Below the pieces are notes generated by a model. It had not been told where the DNA came from. It searched no databases and worked only from the letters and a program-made list of their open reading frames with translations. Positions 14,675 through 23,341 of a stretch of 64,000 nt of DNA are shown here, one piece after another. Position 1 is the first letter of the stretch, and every line of letters begins with the position of its first letter. Origin of the DNA: Paenibacillus wynnii (GTDB taxonomy: Bacteria; Bacillota; Bacilli; Paenibacillales; Paenibacillaceae). The position numbers and the translations under genes were made by a program. The DNA is taken from NCBI RefSeq assembly GCF_000757885.1, contig NZ_JQCR01000002.1, positions 2,418,001 through 2,482,000 on the forward strand. The letters run 5' to 3'.

Positions 14675-16309
14675 ATGAAGTTAATTACAGAGGTAGCATC
14701 GGAAGCGGGTATTGACGAGAGACATCTAGAGCTTTACGGCAAGTATAAAAGTAAGCTCTCACCATCCCTTTGGGAGGATATTAAGGCTAAGCCGGATGGC
14801 AAGTTAGTACTGGTTACCGCTATTAACCCTACCCCGGCAGGTGAAGGGAAAACCTTAACGACAATCGGCCTGGCGCAGGCGCTGAATGCTGCCGGAGTTC
14901 GAACGGTAGCCGCTTTGCGGGAGCCCTCATTAGGTCCCTGTCTGGGGATGAAGGGCGGAGCTACGGGCGGAGGAAAGTCTCAGATCGTTCCGGCAGATGA
15001 TATTAATCTGCACTTTACAGGCGATATTCATGCGGTTACGTCCGCACATAATTTATTGTCCGCGATGATCGACAATCATATATTTCAAGGGAATGAATTA
15101 GATCTGAATCCGCAGCGAATCGTCTGGAAACGGGTTATGGATATGAATGACCGCAGCCTGCGCAGCATTGTGACAGGACTGGGTGACGGGAACGGCCCCG
15201 TCCGCGAGAGCGGCTTCCAGATTACAACGGCTTCCGAGATTATGGCTGTACTGTGTTTATGCAGTGATTTATCCGACTTGAAGAAACGCCTCGGTCGTAT
15301 GCTTATAGGCTATGACCAACAAGGTCAGCCTGTAACTGCAAAAGCACTGGGAGCGGTAGAAGCGATGACAGCGCTCCTTAAGGAAGCGGTCAAACCCAAC
15401 CTTGTTCAGACTCTGGAAGGAACACCGGTTATTGTCCACGGTGGGCCATTTGCTAATATTGCTCACGGCTGCAGCAGTATCATCGGTACCCGTTATGCCC
15501 TGAAGCTGGGTGAAGTTGTAGTCACTGAGGCTGGATTTGGAGCTGATCTCGGTGCTGAGAAATTCATGGATATCAAATGCCGTCAGGCGGGACTTGCACC
15601 TTCAGCAGCGGTGCTTGTCGTCACGGTGAAGTCATTGAAATATAATGGCGGAGTCCCTAAGGAAGAGCTCTATAACGGAAACAGGGTAGCACTTCTCTCG
15701 GGATTGTCGAACATGGAGCGGCATATTGAGAACCTCGGTAAATTTGGCGTACCTGTGCTTGTAGCCATTAATCACTTTGAAGGTGACAGTTCTTCGGAAA
15801 TTAATGAAGTGGTGGTAGCTTGCCGCCGCTTGAATGTGCCTACTGCAGTTTCCAAGGTGTGGGCCGAGGGCGGAGCCGGAGGTCTTGAATTGGCTGAGGA
15901 GCTGATAAAACTGCTGAACCGCGAAGATCAACCGAAATTTGCGCCTTTATATGAGGCAAGCTTGGATATTCCAGCCAAAATCAGTAAAATTGTACGCGAA
16001 ATTTATCATGGAGCGGATGTAGCCTTTTCTCCTGCCGCCAAACGGAGCTTAGCGGTTATCGATCGTCTGGGTCTGCATCATCTTCAGGTATGCATGGCCA
16101 AAACACCGTATTCCTTCTCCGACCAACCACGTTTACTTGGGGCGCCGGAGGGCTTTACGATGGGAGTTCGTGACATTACCTTATCGTTGGGTGCCGGATT
16201 TGCTGTGGTGATTACCGGTAATATTGTGACCATGCCCGGACTTCCTGCAAGACCGGCCGCAGAGCAGCTTCGGATTGACGATGAGGGCCAGCTTCAGGGA
16301 CTCGTGTAA
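14675..16309 (+). CDS. fhs: Formate-tetrahydrofolate ligase
   Basis: 544 residues from the ATG at 14675, behind GCAGGAGG (spacing is long, 13 bases); the frame is open further up but the homologous start MKLITEVASEAGI fits here. The enzyme makes 10-formyl-THF from formate, THF and ATP for one-carbon metabolism. Visible motifs: the ATP loop NPTPAGEGKTLTTIGLAQAL, REPSLGPCLGMKGGATGGGKSQIVP, INLHFTGDIHAVTSAHNLL and the C-terminal PGLPARPAAEQL. It is a single-gene unit with a strong terminator. A formate/nitrite-type channel lies 2 kb downstream, so a formate link is possible but not shown. Confidence 0.97.
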   Translation: MKLITEVASEAGIDERHLELYGKYKSKLSPSLWEDIKAKPDGKLVLVTAINPTPAGEGKTLTTIGLAQALNAAGVRTVAALREPSLGPCLGMKGGATGGGKSQIVPADDINLHFTGDIHAVTSAHNLLSAMIDNHIFQGNELDLNPQRIVWKRVMDMNDRSLRSIVTGLGDGNGPVRESGFQITTASEIMAVLCLCSDLSDLKKRLGRMLIGYDQQGQPVTAKALGAVEAMTALLKEAVKPNLVQTLEGTPVIVHGGPFANIAHGCSSIIGTRYALKLGEVVVTEAGFGADLGAEKFMDIKCRQAGLAPSAAVLVVTVKSLKYNGGVPKEELYNGNRVALLSGLSNMERHIENLGKFGVPVLVAINHFEGDSSSEINEVVVACRRLNVPTAVSKVWAEGGAGGLELAEELIKLLNREDQPKFAPLYEASLDIPAKISKIVREIYHGADVAFSPAAKRSLAVIDRLGLHHLQVCMAKTPYSFSDQPRLLGAPEGFTMGVRDITLSLGAGFAVVITGNIVTMPGLPARPAAEQLRIDDEGQLQGLV

Positions 16310-16324
16310 TTATAATTTCGGTTT

Positions 16325-16363
16325 AGGGCTTTGCCGTGTTGTATGACGGTAAAGCCCTTTTTG
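16325..16363 (+). terminator. Terminator of fhs
   Basis: AGGGCTTT and CCGT pair with ACGG and AAAGCCCT around a short loop, followed by TTTTTG. Confidence 0.8.
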
Positions 16364-16500
16364 CTATGGATGGATTCTCCAAATGCCTGCTGCTGTATTC
16401 AGACATAATGTGCTAACCGCATGGAAAAGATAATAGAGGACTCTTTTAGGGATACTTAAAATTGTGAACAATTTGGGAATATCGAGAAAAAGGCTTGCAA

Positions 16501-16516
16501 TGTGATAAATATCACA
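16501..16516 (+). promoter_or_regulatory. FNR/CRP-type palindrome 1 upstream of nox
   Basis: TGTGATAAATATCACA is an exact TGTGA-N6-TCACA site. It lies between a TTGCAA (16495-16500) and a TGTAAT (16518-16523), which are 17 bases apart and could be a promoter. If that promoter is the real one, bound regulator would block it. Confidence 0.6.
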
Positions 16517-16533
16517 ATGTAATTTAGTTACAA

Positions 16534-16549
16534 AGTGAAATTAATCACA
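16534..16549 (+). promoter_or_regulatory. FNR/CRP-type palindrome 2 upstream of nox
   Basis: AGTGA-AATTAA-TCACA, centred 33 bases after the first site. The paired sites resemble those in front of the formate/nitrite channel gene. Confidence 0.55.
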
Positions 16550-16603
16550 TACAAATCGAAAAACGTAAATAAAGAGCTTTTCAACTTGGAGGAGGAAGAA
16601 ATC

Positions 16604-17968
16604 ATGAAAGTAGCAGTCATTGGATGTACCCATGCCGGAACCGCCGCAATTGTTAACACCGCCCAGCTTTACCCAGATGCAGAAATAACCGTATATGAGC
16701 GGAACGATAATATATCCTTTCTGTCGTGTGGTATTGCCTTGTACGTAGGCGGAGTTATCAAAGATCCCCAAGGCCTCTTTTATTCTTCACCCGATAAGCT
16801 TAGAGAACTTGGTGCAAATGTGAAAATGCGCCATGAGGTCACTGCAGTGGATACGAATCGCAAAACCTTGCGGGCCCGTAATCTAGACAATGGTCAGGAA
16901 TTTGACGAATCGTATGACAAGCTAATCATGACCACCGGTTCTTGGCCGATTATACCAAAGCTCGAGGGAATGGATTTAGAAGGTATCTTGCTCTCCAAGA
17001 ACTATTCTCACTCCAACACCATTATTGAAAAAGCTCAGCAGGTGGACAGAATTACCGTTGTAGGTGCCGGATATATCGGTGTCGAGCTGGTAGAAGCTTT
17101 TCAAATGAACGGGAAACAGGTAACTTTGATTGATGGAGAAGATCGCATCCTCAGCAAATATCTGGACGAGGAATTTACCGATCCTATTCAAAAGTCACTG
17201 GAGAATCACGGAATCAAACTGGCATTAGGTGAAAAGGTTAGCTCTTTTGTGGGGGAAGGCGGAAAGGTAACCAAGGTTGTAACCAGTAAAGGAGAGCATG
17301 AGACCGATCTCGTCATTCTCTGCATCGGCTTCCGTCCTAACACAGAGCTCCTAAAGGGTCAGGTGGATATGCTTCCTAATGGTGCAATTATAGTAAATGA
17401 CTATATGCAGACAAGTATTTCGGATGTTTTTGCGGCCGGTGACAGCTGTGCGATCCACTATAATCCAACAGGCAAGAACGCATATATCCCATTAGCTACG
17501 AACGCTGTAAGGATGGGAACATTAGTAGCCCGTAACCTCGTATCCAATCTGATTCCATATATGGGCACGCAGGGAACATCAGGTATCAAAATATACGAGG
17601 ACAACATTGCAGGCACCGGACTTACCGAAGATGCTGCCAAGGCCGAAGGAATGGATATCGAGAGCGTGATTATTACAGATAACTACCGCCCAGAGTTCAT
17701 GCCTACTTTCGAGCAGGTTCAGGTAAAAGTGGTATTTGACCGTGAAACCCGCCGGATTCTAGGGGCTCAGATCATGTCGAAAATGGATCTTACCCAATCG
17801 ATCAACACGGTGTCGGTATGCATTCAGAATAAAATGACCATTGATCAGCTTGCCTTTATCGACTTCTTCTTCCAGCCTCACTATAATAAGCCTTGGAATT
17901 TCCTGAATACCGCAGGACTTCAAGCGCTTCCCAAAACAATCGAACGTAAAGAGCCAGTGACTGTTTAA
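16604..17968 (+). CDS. nox: NADH oxidase, water-forming (FAD/NAD-linked, Nox family)
   Basis: 454 residues from the ATG at 16604, directly behind GGAGGAGG; an upstream in-frame extension has no ribosome site. The N-terminal FAD motif reads VAVIGCTHAGTAA, and SFLSCGIALYVGG holds the single redox Cys that forms a sulfenic acid in Nox and in CoA-disulfide reductases. A second dinucleotide motif (ITVVGAGYIGVELVEAF) binds NADH, and DVFAAGDSCAIHY closes the FAD site. It reduces O2 to water while regenerating NAD+. Two FNR-type palindromes upstream suggest oxygen or redox control. CoA-disulfide reductase activity cannot be excluded by eye. Confidence 0.88.
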   Translation: MKVAVIGCTHAGTAAIVNTAQLYPDAEITVYERNDNISFLSCGIALYVGGVIKDPQGLFYSSPDKLRELGANVKMRHEVTAVDTNRKTLRARNLDNGQEFDESYDKLIMTTGSWPIIPKLEGMDLEGILLSKNYSHSNTIIEKAQQVDRITVVGAGYIGVELVEAFQMNGKQVTLIDGEDRILSKYLDEEFTDPIQKSLENHGIKLALGEKVSSFVGEGGKVTKVVTSKGEHETDLVILCIGFRPNTELLKGQVDMLPNGAIIVNDYMQTSISDVFAAGDSCAIHYNPTGKNAYIPLATNAVRMGTLVARNLVSNLIPYMGTQGTSGIKIYEDNIAGTGLTEDAAKAEGMDIESVIITDNYRPEFMPTFEQVQVKVVFDRETRRILGAQIMSKMDLTQSINTVSVCIQNKMTIDQLAFIDFFFQPHYNKPWNFLNTAGLQALPKTIERKEPVTV

Positions 17969-18282
17969 TAAAAAAAGGGCTGGTGAACTAACAAACGGCA
18001 AACGGCAAGTCTCCTAAGGATTGGGGGCTTGCCGTTTGGCGTTTACACGGATTGAATCAGTAGCGAAGAACCCGCTGTTCTCTAGGATAGCTGTATTTGA
18101 GAAGACCCATGCGATTTGACGCATGGGTCTTCTTAAGCTAACATCAAATTTGACATGTCAGTGAAAATTTTCACTTACCTTTTCCAGTAGTGATAATTAT
18201 CACGTTAATGTGTTTTGACTCGCGTTACAATGGCATAAAGGAACAAATTTAAAGTAAATAGATACAAAAGGAGATAGGAATC
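17969..18282 (+). other. nox-FNT intergenic region with two long hairpins
   Basis: The gap has no gene. A 16-bp stem with one mismatch (17994-18009 with 18028-18043, AACGGCAAACGGCAAG) has no T tract. A second, perfect 13-bp hairpin (GAAGACCCATGCG at 18101-18113 with 18120-18132) is followed by only TT. Either may end nox transcription, the second being the better candidate. The rest is the regulatory region of the channel gene. Confidence 0.6.
18160..18231 (+). promoter_or_regulatory. FNR-type promoter of the formate/nitrite channel gene
   Basis: Two palindromes are seen: AGTGAAAATTTTCACT at 18160-18175 and AGTGATAATTATCACG at 18189-18204. A -10 box TACAAT lies at 18226-18231. A start about seven bases later (near 18238) would put the nearer site at -41.5, the classic position for activation by FNR/CRP proteins, and the other near -70.5. 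This is inferred geometry, not measured. Confidence 0.6.
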
Positions 18283-19110
18283 ATGGCTTATAATAAACCG
18301 CAGCAAATTGCTGAAGTCACGGTGGAGAATGGAATTAAAAAAGCGCATAATCCACTGAGCACTGTGCTTATCCTAGGTTTTCTTGGAGGGGCGTTCATCT
18401 CGCTCGGATTTCTGCTTGATATTCGTGTAATTGCCAGCGCACCGGCGGCATGGGGATCTTTTGCCGGATTTATCGGCGCCTCGATTTTCCCCTTGGGACT
18501 GATCCTAGTATTGCTCGCAGGCGGCGAACTGTTGACAGGAAATATGATGGCTGTGCCTTTAGCATTCATCGCTAGAAAAATTACATTGTGGGAAACTATA
18601 AAAAATCTTATTCTAATAACCATTAGCAACTTGGCCGGTGCTCTCTTTGTCGCTTATTTCTTCGGTCATATCGTTGGATTAACCGCTGACGGTGTGTATC
18701 TGGACAAATTGGTTGCCATAGCAGAACACAAGCTGGACGATACCTTCCTTCAAGCCTTTATTTCAGGTATCGGCTGTAACTGGCTCGTAGCCCTTGCCGT
18801 ATGGCTTTCTTACGGAGCAGATAATTTCAGCGGTAAAGTTCTGGGTATTTGGTTTCCGACCATGGCCTTCGTAGCCATCGGCTTCCAGCACGTTGTAGCT
18901 AATATGTTCCTTATTCCTGCCGCTATCTTTGAAGGCCACTTTACTTGGTCCCAGTACATGATGAACTTCATTCCGGTTTGGCTAGGCAATCTCGTGGGTG
19001 GTGCAGTATTTGTAGGTGCAGCTTATTGGGCAGCGTACCTGCGCAAAGAGCCGTCTGCTGCTCAAACGATGGAGAACAGAGTGGCTGCCGGGGTTAAAAA
19101 ACACGCATAA
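18283..19110 (+). CDS. Formate/nitrite transporter (FNT) family channel
   Basis: 275 residues with six hydrophobic segments. Start behind AAAGGAGATAGG. FNT hallmarks: GGAFISLGFLLDI near helix 1, LAGGELLTGNMM after helix 2, SGIGCNWLVALAVWLSYGA in helix 4 and the VGGAVFVGAAYW end of helix 6. FNT pentamers conduct formate, nitrite or hydrosulfide; the substrate is not clear from sequence. FNR-type sites upstream favour anaerobic formate or nitrite traffic. It is monocistronic with a strong terminator. Confidence 0.92.
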   Translation: MAYNKPQQIAEVTVENGIKKAHNPLSTVLILGFLGGAFISLGFLLDIRVIASAPAAWGSFAGFIGASIFPLGLILVLLAGGELLTGNMMAVPLAFIARKITLWETIKNLILITISNLAGALFVAYFFGHIVGLTADGVYLDKLVAIAEHKLDDTFLQAFISGIGCNWLVALAVWLSYGADNFSGKVLGIWFPTMAFVAIGFQHVVANMFLIPAAIFEGHFTWSQYMMNFIPVWLGNLVGGAVFVGAAYWAAYLRKEPSAAQTMENRVAAGVKKHA

Positions 19111-19149
19111 CAACTATTACAGTCCGATTTTATAAAACATGTAAATAAT

Positions 19150-19202
19150 ACAGAAGAGCAGCGATTCACCAGCAGTAACGGGTGAATCGCTGCTCTTCGT
19201 TT
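19150..19202 (+). terminator. Terminator after the FNT gene
   Basis: An almost perfect stem of about 18 bp (GAAGAGCAGCGATTCACC with its complement) around AGCAGTAAC, followed by GTTTTTAG. Confidence 0.85.
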
Positions 19203-19357
19203 TTAGTCATTAACTTCAGGAAATTTTCATGACTTTCCATTTACGTCACTGTGCTGGGAACGACTTCGATCTAACTTTGCTTGATGGTTCACCGGGTTTG
19301 GGGGCATCTACCCCTTACAGGTAGCCGAATACAGGTTACGAACCAGTCTTTCGGTGA

Positions 19358-19545
19358 ATTAGAGGGAAAAATGCCCTCTATTACTGACCAAAACGCCATA
19401 AATTTGAGATTAAAGGGAAAATATCCTCATAATTTTAACCCATACCGCCCCAAGAAGGTATATCCTCAAAATTAGTAGGCGAAATTGCCTCTAATTGCCC
19501 AAACGGGGTGTTGGGTGAGGAAATAGAGGGAGAAAACCCCTCTAT
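19358..19545 (+). repeat. Array of four short hairpins (family C)
   Basis: Part of the 720-base gap 19111-19830. Four palindromes of the form TAGAGGG-nAAAn-CCCTCTA occur at 19358-19382, 19406-19435 (degenerate), 19471-19496 and 19523-19545, at 48- to 65-base spacing, separated by unrelated AT-rich sequence. No coding potential: the small frame over it has no ribosome site. Function unknown; the repeats are too short and too variable for a CRISPR array. Confidence 0.6.
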
Positions 19546-19575
19546 CACCAGCGTCCATGCTAACCAGCTCCACAC

Positions 19576-19625
19576 AAAGGAGTGTCCCATAAAGCCATGC
19601 AATGGCTTATTGGGACACTCCTTTT
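19576..19625 (+). terminator. Bidirectional hairpin terminator
   Basis: AAAGGAGTGTCCC pairs with GGGACACTCCTTT, with an inner GCCAT/ATGGC stem, and is followed by TTTT. It stands alone in the gap, between the hairpin array and the molybdenum enzyme gene. Confidence 0.7.
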
Positions 19626-19644
19626 ACGTATGAACACAATAAAA

Positions 19645-19693
19645 TTCGCCGTGTAATGCCGACTCGGGGGAACGAAATCGGATTCACGGCGAA
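19645..19693 (+). other. Isolated nested hairpin, possible structured RNA
   Basis: TTCGCCGTG (19645-19653) pairs with CACGGCGAA (19685-19693); inside, CCGA pairs with TCGG and TCG with CGA around a GGGGGAA loop. No T tract follows, so it is not an ordinary terminator. It lies about 140 bases before the molybdopterin oxidoreductase gene. Confidence 0.4.
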
Positions 19694-19830
19694 CAAAGTA
19701 GGGAGTGTTTCATATGATCTATTACCCGGGCATTGAGGGAACGAATCAGTTTTTTCAGGTACTTCTTTACGGAGTTCTCCAGCAACTATAAAATATAATA
19801 CAGGAATAGATAACTGGGGGGAATGCGGTC

Positions 19831-21897
19831 ATGAATGATAGTGGGGAAGGTATATTCCCGGCGGTGTGTCCGCTGGATTGCCCGGATACATGCGGACTTT
19901 TAGTCCACAAGAAGAACGGTAAGATTGTAAAAGTAGAAGGGGACCCGGAACATCCCGTTACCCGTGGAGCGATTTGCAATAAAGTAAGGCATATGGCAGA
20001 GCGGCTGCACCATCCGGAGCGGCTGATGCAGCCGCTGAGACGGGTGGGCCGTAAAGGGGAAGGGAAGTTTGAAGAGATAAGCTGGGAGGAAGCAATCGGC
20101 GAAATCACCGATAAGTATAGAGAATTGACTGCGGAATACGGCTCGGAGAGTATCCTACCCTACAGCTTTTATGGGAATATGGGTGTACTAAGCGTAGAGG
20201 GGATGGATAGACGATTCTTTAATGCCCTTGGTTCAAGTCTCCTGGATCAGACAATTTGCAACTCTGCGGGCACTACCGGCTGGAGGGCTACTATGGGCTT
20301 CAATGGTGGGACAAGTCCTGAGGACACGGTGAATGCGGATGTAATCATCGTTTGGGGCGGTAACATCGTTAGTACAAATATGCATCAGGTCGTACTGGCA
20401 GAACAAGCTCGCAAGCGTGGAGCACAGGTAATCGTCATTGATGTGCACCGGAATCGAACCGCACAATGGGCGGATTGGTTTCTACCGCTGTATCCCGGGA
20501 CGGATGCGGCGCTGGCGCTGGGTATGATGCATATACTTTTCCGGGATGGGCTTACCGATACGAATTTCATGGACAAGTATACAGTTGGTTACGATGAATT
20601 ACGTCAGCAAGCAGCCTCCTATACGCCTGAGCTGGTATCTTCTATTACGGGTATTTCTGCAGGGGATATAGAGAAGCTTGCCAAGCTGTACGGCGAGGCC
20701 CATACCTCATACATTCATATTGGCAACGGACTTCAGCATCATGATAACGGCGGTATGAATGTGCGAAGCATCACTTGCCTTCCGGCTCTGACGGGACAGT
20801 GGCTAAAGACTGGAGGCGGTGCGTCTAGATCTAACGGCGGCTATGCCGCTATGAATTCACGGGCCTTGGAGCGCCCGGATTTGCGTCCCAATCCGCGGGC
20901 TCGCCGGATTAATATGAACCGAATCGGAGAAGCACTGGAAATGACCGAACAGCCGATCAAAAGTCTGTTCGTCTATTGCAGCAATCCGCTTGTCGTAGCC
21001 CCTGATGCGGAACGGGTCCGTGCAGGCTTCGAACGCGAGGATTTATTTACGGTTGTACATGACCTATTCATGACCGATACGGCTCGTTATGCCGATATTA
21101 TACTGCCTGCTACCGCAACCTTAGAGAATACGGACCTGTACAGCTCCTACTGGCATCATTACATTGCACTGCAGGAGCCTATACTGTCTGCACCGGGACA
21201 ATGCAAGAGTAATGTAGAGGTGTTCTCGTTGCTCGGACAAGCGATGGAATTTGATGTTGAGGCATTCAGTCAGACGGAGGAGGATATGATTCGGGAAGCT
21301 CTGAATTACCCCCGTAATCCTTATCTGAACGGCGTTTCACTGGAACGCCTTCAGCAGGAACGGTATGTGAAGCTGGATATGACGCCTAAGCAGGCGTTTC
21401 TCGACTCTCTGCCTACGCCGTCAGGTAAAATCGAACTGTATTCCAAATCCATGGAATTAGCCGGTTTGCCGCCACTGCCAACCTATACTCCATTGATAGA
21501 GGGGTATGACGGGATTCGGCGGCCGGAGCCCGCAGATGCGTATCCGCTGATGTTCATATCTCCACCGAATCACAACTTCCTTAACTCCACATTCTCAAAT
21601 GTTGAGAAACATCAAGGCTTGGAAAAGGAGCCTGTACTGCAGATTCACCCCGATGATGCTGCCGTACGCGGAATTACGGACGGAGACGATGTAACGGTAT
21701 TCAACGGACGCGGGAGAGTAGAGATCAGAGCTAAGGTAGTGGATAAAATGCTGCCTGGCACCGTGATCAGTCAGGGATTATGGTGGGAAGGCAAAGACCG
21801 GCCTCAACGAAGCAATGTTTTGACACCGGACCGCCTGAGTGATATGGGCAACGGCGCCACCTTTTTCTCGTCTACAGTAGAGGTTAAGCGGCGATAA
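19831..21897 (+). CDS. Molybdopterin (bis-MGD) oxidoreductase, YyaE-like
   Basis: 688 residues from an ATG behind GGGGGGA. The N-terminal [4Fe-4S] motif is CPLDCPDTCGLL with a fourth Cys in GAICNK. Next come the DMSO-reductase-family signature segments: SWEEAIGEI, IIVWGGNIVSTNMH, VIVIDVHRNRTAQWADWFLPLYPGTDAALALGM and, at the C-terminus, the MGD-binding fold (PNHNFLNSTF, DGDDVTVFNGRG, NGATFFSSTVEV). The Mo-ligand region reads QTICNSAGTTGW, so Cys is a possible ligand. There is no twin-arginine leader, so the enzyme is cytoplasmic. Substrate is not known. mobA, moaA and a TorD-like chaperone gene occur elsewhere in the window and could serve its maturation. Confidence 0.85.
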   Translation: MNDSGEGIFPAVCPLDCPDTCGLLVHKKNGKIVKVEGDPEHPVTRGAICNKVRHMAERLHHPERLMQPLRRVGRKGEGKFEEISWEEAIGEITDKYRELTAEYGSESILPYSFYGNMGVLSVEGMDRRFFNALGSSLLDQTICNSAGTTGWRATMGFNGGTSPEDTVNADVIIVWGGNIVSTNMHQVVLAEQARKRGAQVIVIDVHRNRTAQWADWFLPLYPGTDAALALGMMHILFRDGLTDTNFMDKYTVGYDELRQQAASYTPELVSSITGISAGDIEKLAKLYGEAHTSYIHIGNGLQHHDNGGMNVRSITCLPALTGQWLKTGGGASRSNGGYAAMNSRALERPDLRPNPRARRINMNRIGEALEMTEQPIKSLFVYCSNPLVVAPDAERVRAGFEREDLFTVVHDLFMTDTARYADIILPATATLENTDLYSSYWHHYIALQEPILSAPGQCKSNVEVFSLLGQAMEFDVEAFSQTEEDMIREALNYPRNPYLNGVSLERLQQERYVKLDMTPKQAFLDSLPTPSGKIELYSKSMELAGLPPLPTYTPLIEGYDGIRRPEPADAYPLMFISPPNHNFLNSTFSNVEKHQGLEKEPVLQIHPDDAAVRGITDGDDVTVFNGRGRVEIRAKVVDKMLPGTVISQGLWWEGKDRPQRSNVLTPDRLSDMGNGATFFSSTVEVKRR

Positions 21898-22054
21898 GTG
21901 TACTGTAGGTATTTTTTTTGTGAATAAAAAAGGAATTAACAATATGTTATGGTGCTGCGATAAAGCGTTAGCGTGAATGCTTGCTCTAACCCCTGTTTTA
22001 GGATGATACTGGATGGAATAATGACACATATATTACAGGGGATGTATATTAATC

Positions 22055-23302
22055 ATGAGGTTTTTAGACGCTTATCCTAAGGAAGTAAAAGTATTTTTAA
22101 TCGCCAGTCTCATAAATGCAACGGGTAGTGCCCTGATGTGGCCGCTGGTTACGATGTATGTCTTTGATGAACTGGGACGCAGTTTGCAGGATGCAGGGCT
22201 AGTGATTCTCGTTCAGTCGCTCGGCGGAATTTTCGGACAAATACTGGGCGGATCGCTCTATCATAAGGTGGGTGTTAACCGGCTTATAGTCGGGGCACTG
22301 GTGATGAATGCTTTGGCCTTGTTTGCTTTACCGGCGGCAAGTCATAGCTGGATGCTATTTATGGTGACGATGGGACTGGTGGGATTGTTTAACTCCCTAT
22401 CTCTGCCGGCTATACAGGCATTTATCGGTTTCCGATTCGCGAAGCAGCGCGGTGAGCTGTTTAATGTTATCTATGTCGCCAATAATATTGGAGTAGCACT
22501 CGGTACATCCCTGAGTGGTTACCTGGCTGATTTATCTTATATGCTGAGTTTTGTATTGAACGGTGTGACCTCGGCTGTATTTGCTGTTTTTTTCTTTCTC
22601 TATCTTAAAAAGGTGGGCGAGAGCCCGCAAGATGAAGCAATTAATTATAAAAAGATGCCGCCGCGCCACGCTTCGAATTGGAAGCTGATGGGCAATACGC
22701 GGATCTATCTGTATATGGCTATCGGCTCTATGTTTCTACTCATCGGTAACTCTATATGGAATACAGGCGTGTCGCCCTTTGTTTTCTCGGAGGGGTGGGG
22801 GAATAAATTCTACGGCTTTCTCTGGACGCTGAACGGGATTCTAATATTTGTAGCTCAGCCCTTAGTAAGCTTGATTAAACGTTGGTTCGCAAGAACGTCA
22901 ACCGCCCAAATGACTGCCAGCGCCGTCTTTTATCTGAGCGGTTATGCCGTAATTCTGCTGCTTCCAAGTTACCCGGGTCTGCTGTTTGCGATGGTGCTGG
23001 CTACACTCGGGGAGATGCTGATTTCACCGGCAATACCATCATTTATATCTGATCATGCGGAACGCAGCGCCCCTTTTTATCTTGGACTCAGCGGAGGTAT
23101 CGGAGCGGTCGGCAGGCTGATTGGACCCTTTTGCATTGGGAGCTTATATGATAGCGGAGGGCTACTGCCTACGGCCTGGCTGGCTTGCGGCATGGCGCTG
23201 CTGTCGATTGGATTCTTTGGGATTCATGCGTATATTAATCGTCAGGGAGTCCTTAAGAAAAGGTCTGAGGCTTTGATTCTTGTGGATGGAAAAGTGGTAT
23301 GA
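22055..23302 (+). CDS. MFS transporter (drug-efflux-like)
   Basis: 415 residues with about 12 hydrophobic segments. The loop after helix 2 reads GGSLYHKVGVNRLIVGAL, a variant of the MFS A motif, and helix 5 carries NNIGVALGTSLSGYLAD, similar to the C motif of antiporters, which favours proton-driven export. Substrate unknown. It is followed by an acetyltransferase gene (39-base gap) and a MOSC gene with ATGA coupling, so all three may form one transcript ending at the terminator near 24.8 kb. Confidence 0.85.
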   Translation: MRFLDAYPKEVKVFLIASLINATGSALMWPLVTMYVFDELGRSLQDAGLVILVQSLGGIFGQILGGSLYHKVGVNRLIVGALVMNALALFALPAASHSWMLFMVTMGLVGLFNSLSLPAIQAFIGFRFAKQRGELFNVIYVANNIGVALGTSLSGYLADLSYMLSFVLNGVTSAVFAVFFFLYLKKVGESPQDEAINYKKMPPRHASNWKLMGNTRIYLYMAIGSMFLLIGNSIWNTGVSPFVFSEGWGNKFYGFLWTLNGILIFVAQPLVSLIKRWFARTSTAQMTASAVFYLSGYAVILLLPSYPGLLFAMVLATLGEMLISPAIPSFISDHAERSAPFYLGLSGGIGAVGRLIGPFCIGSLYDSGGLLPTAWLACGMALLSIGFFGIHAYINRQGVLKKRSEALILVDGKVV

Positions 23303-23341
23303 TAGAGGCTCGATAATGAAGGGTAAGGGAGGCCTAAGGTT

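Noticed and set aside
19281..19475. A 64-residue open frame in the gap after the FNT gene.
   Set aside because: No ribosome site, it runs through the hairpin array, and the composition is not protein-like.
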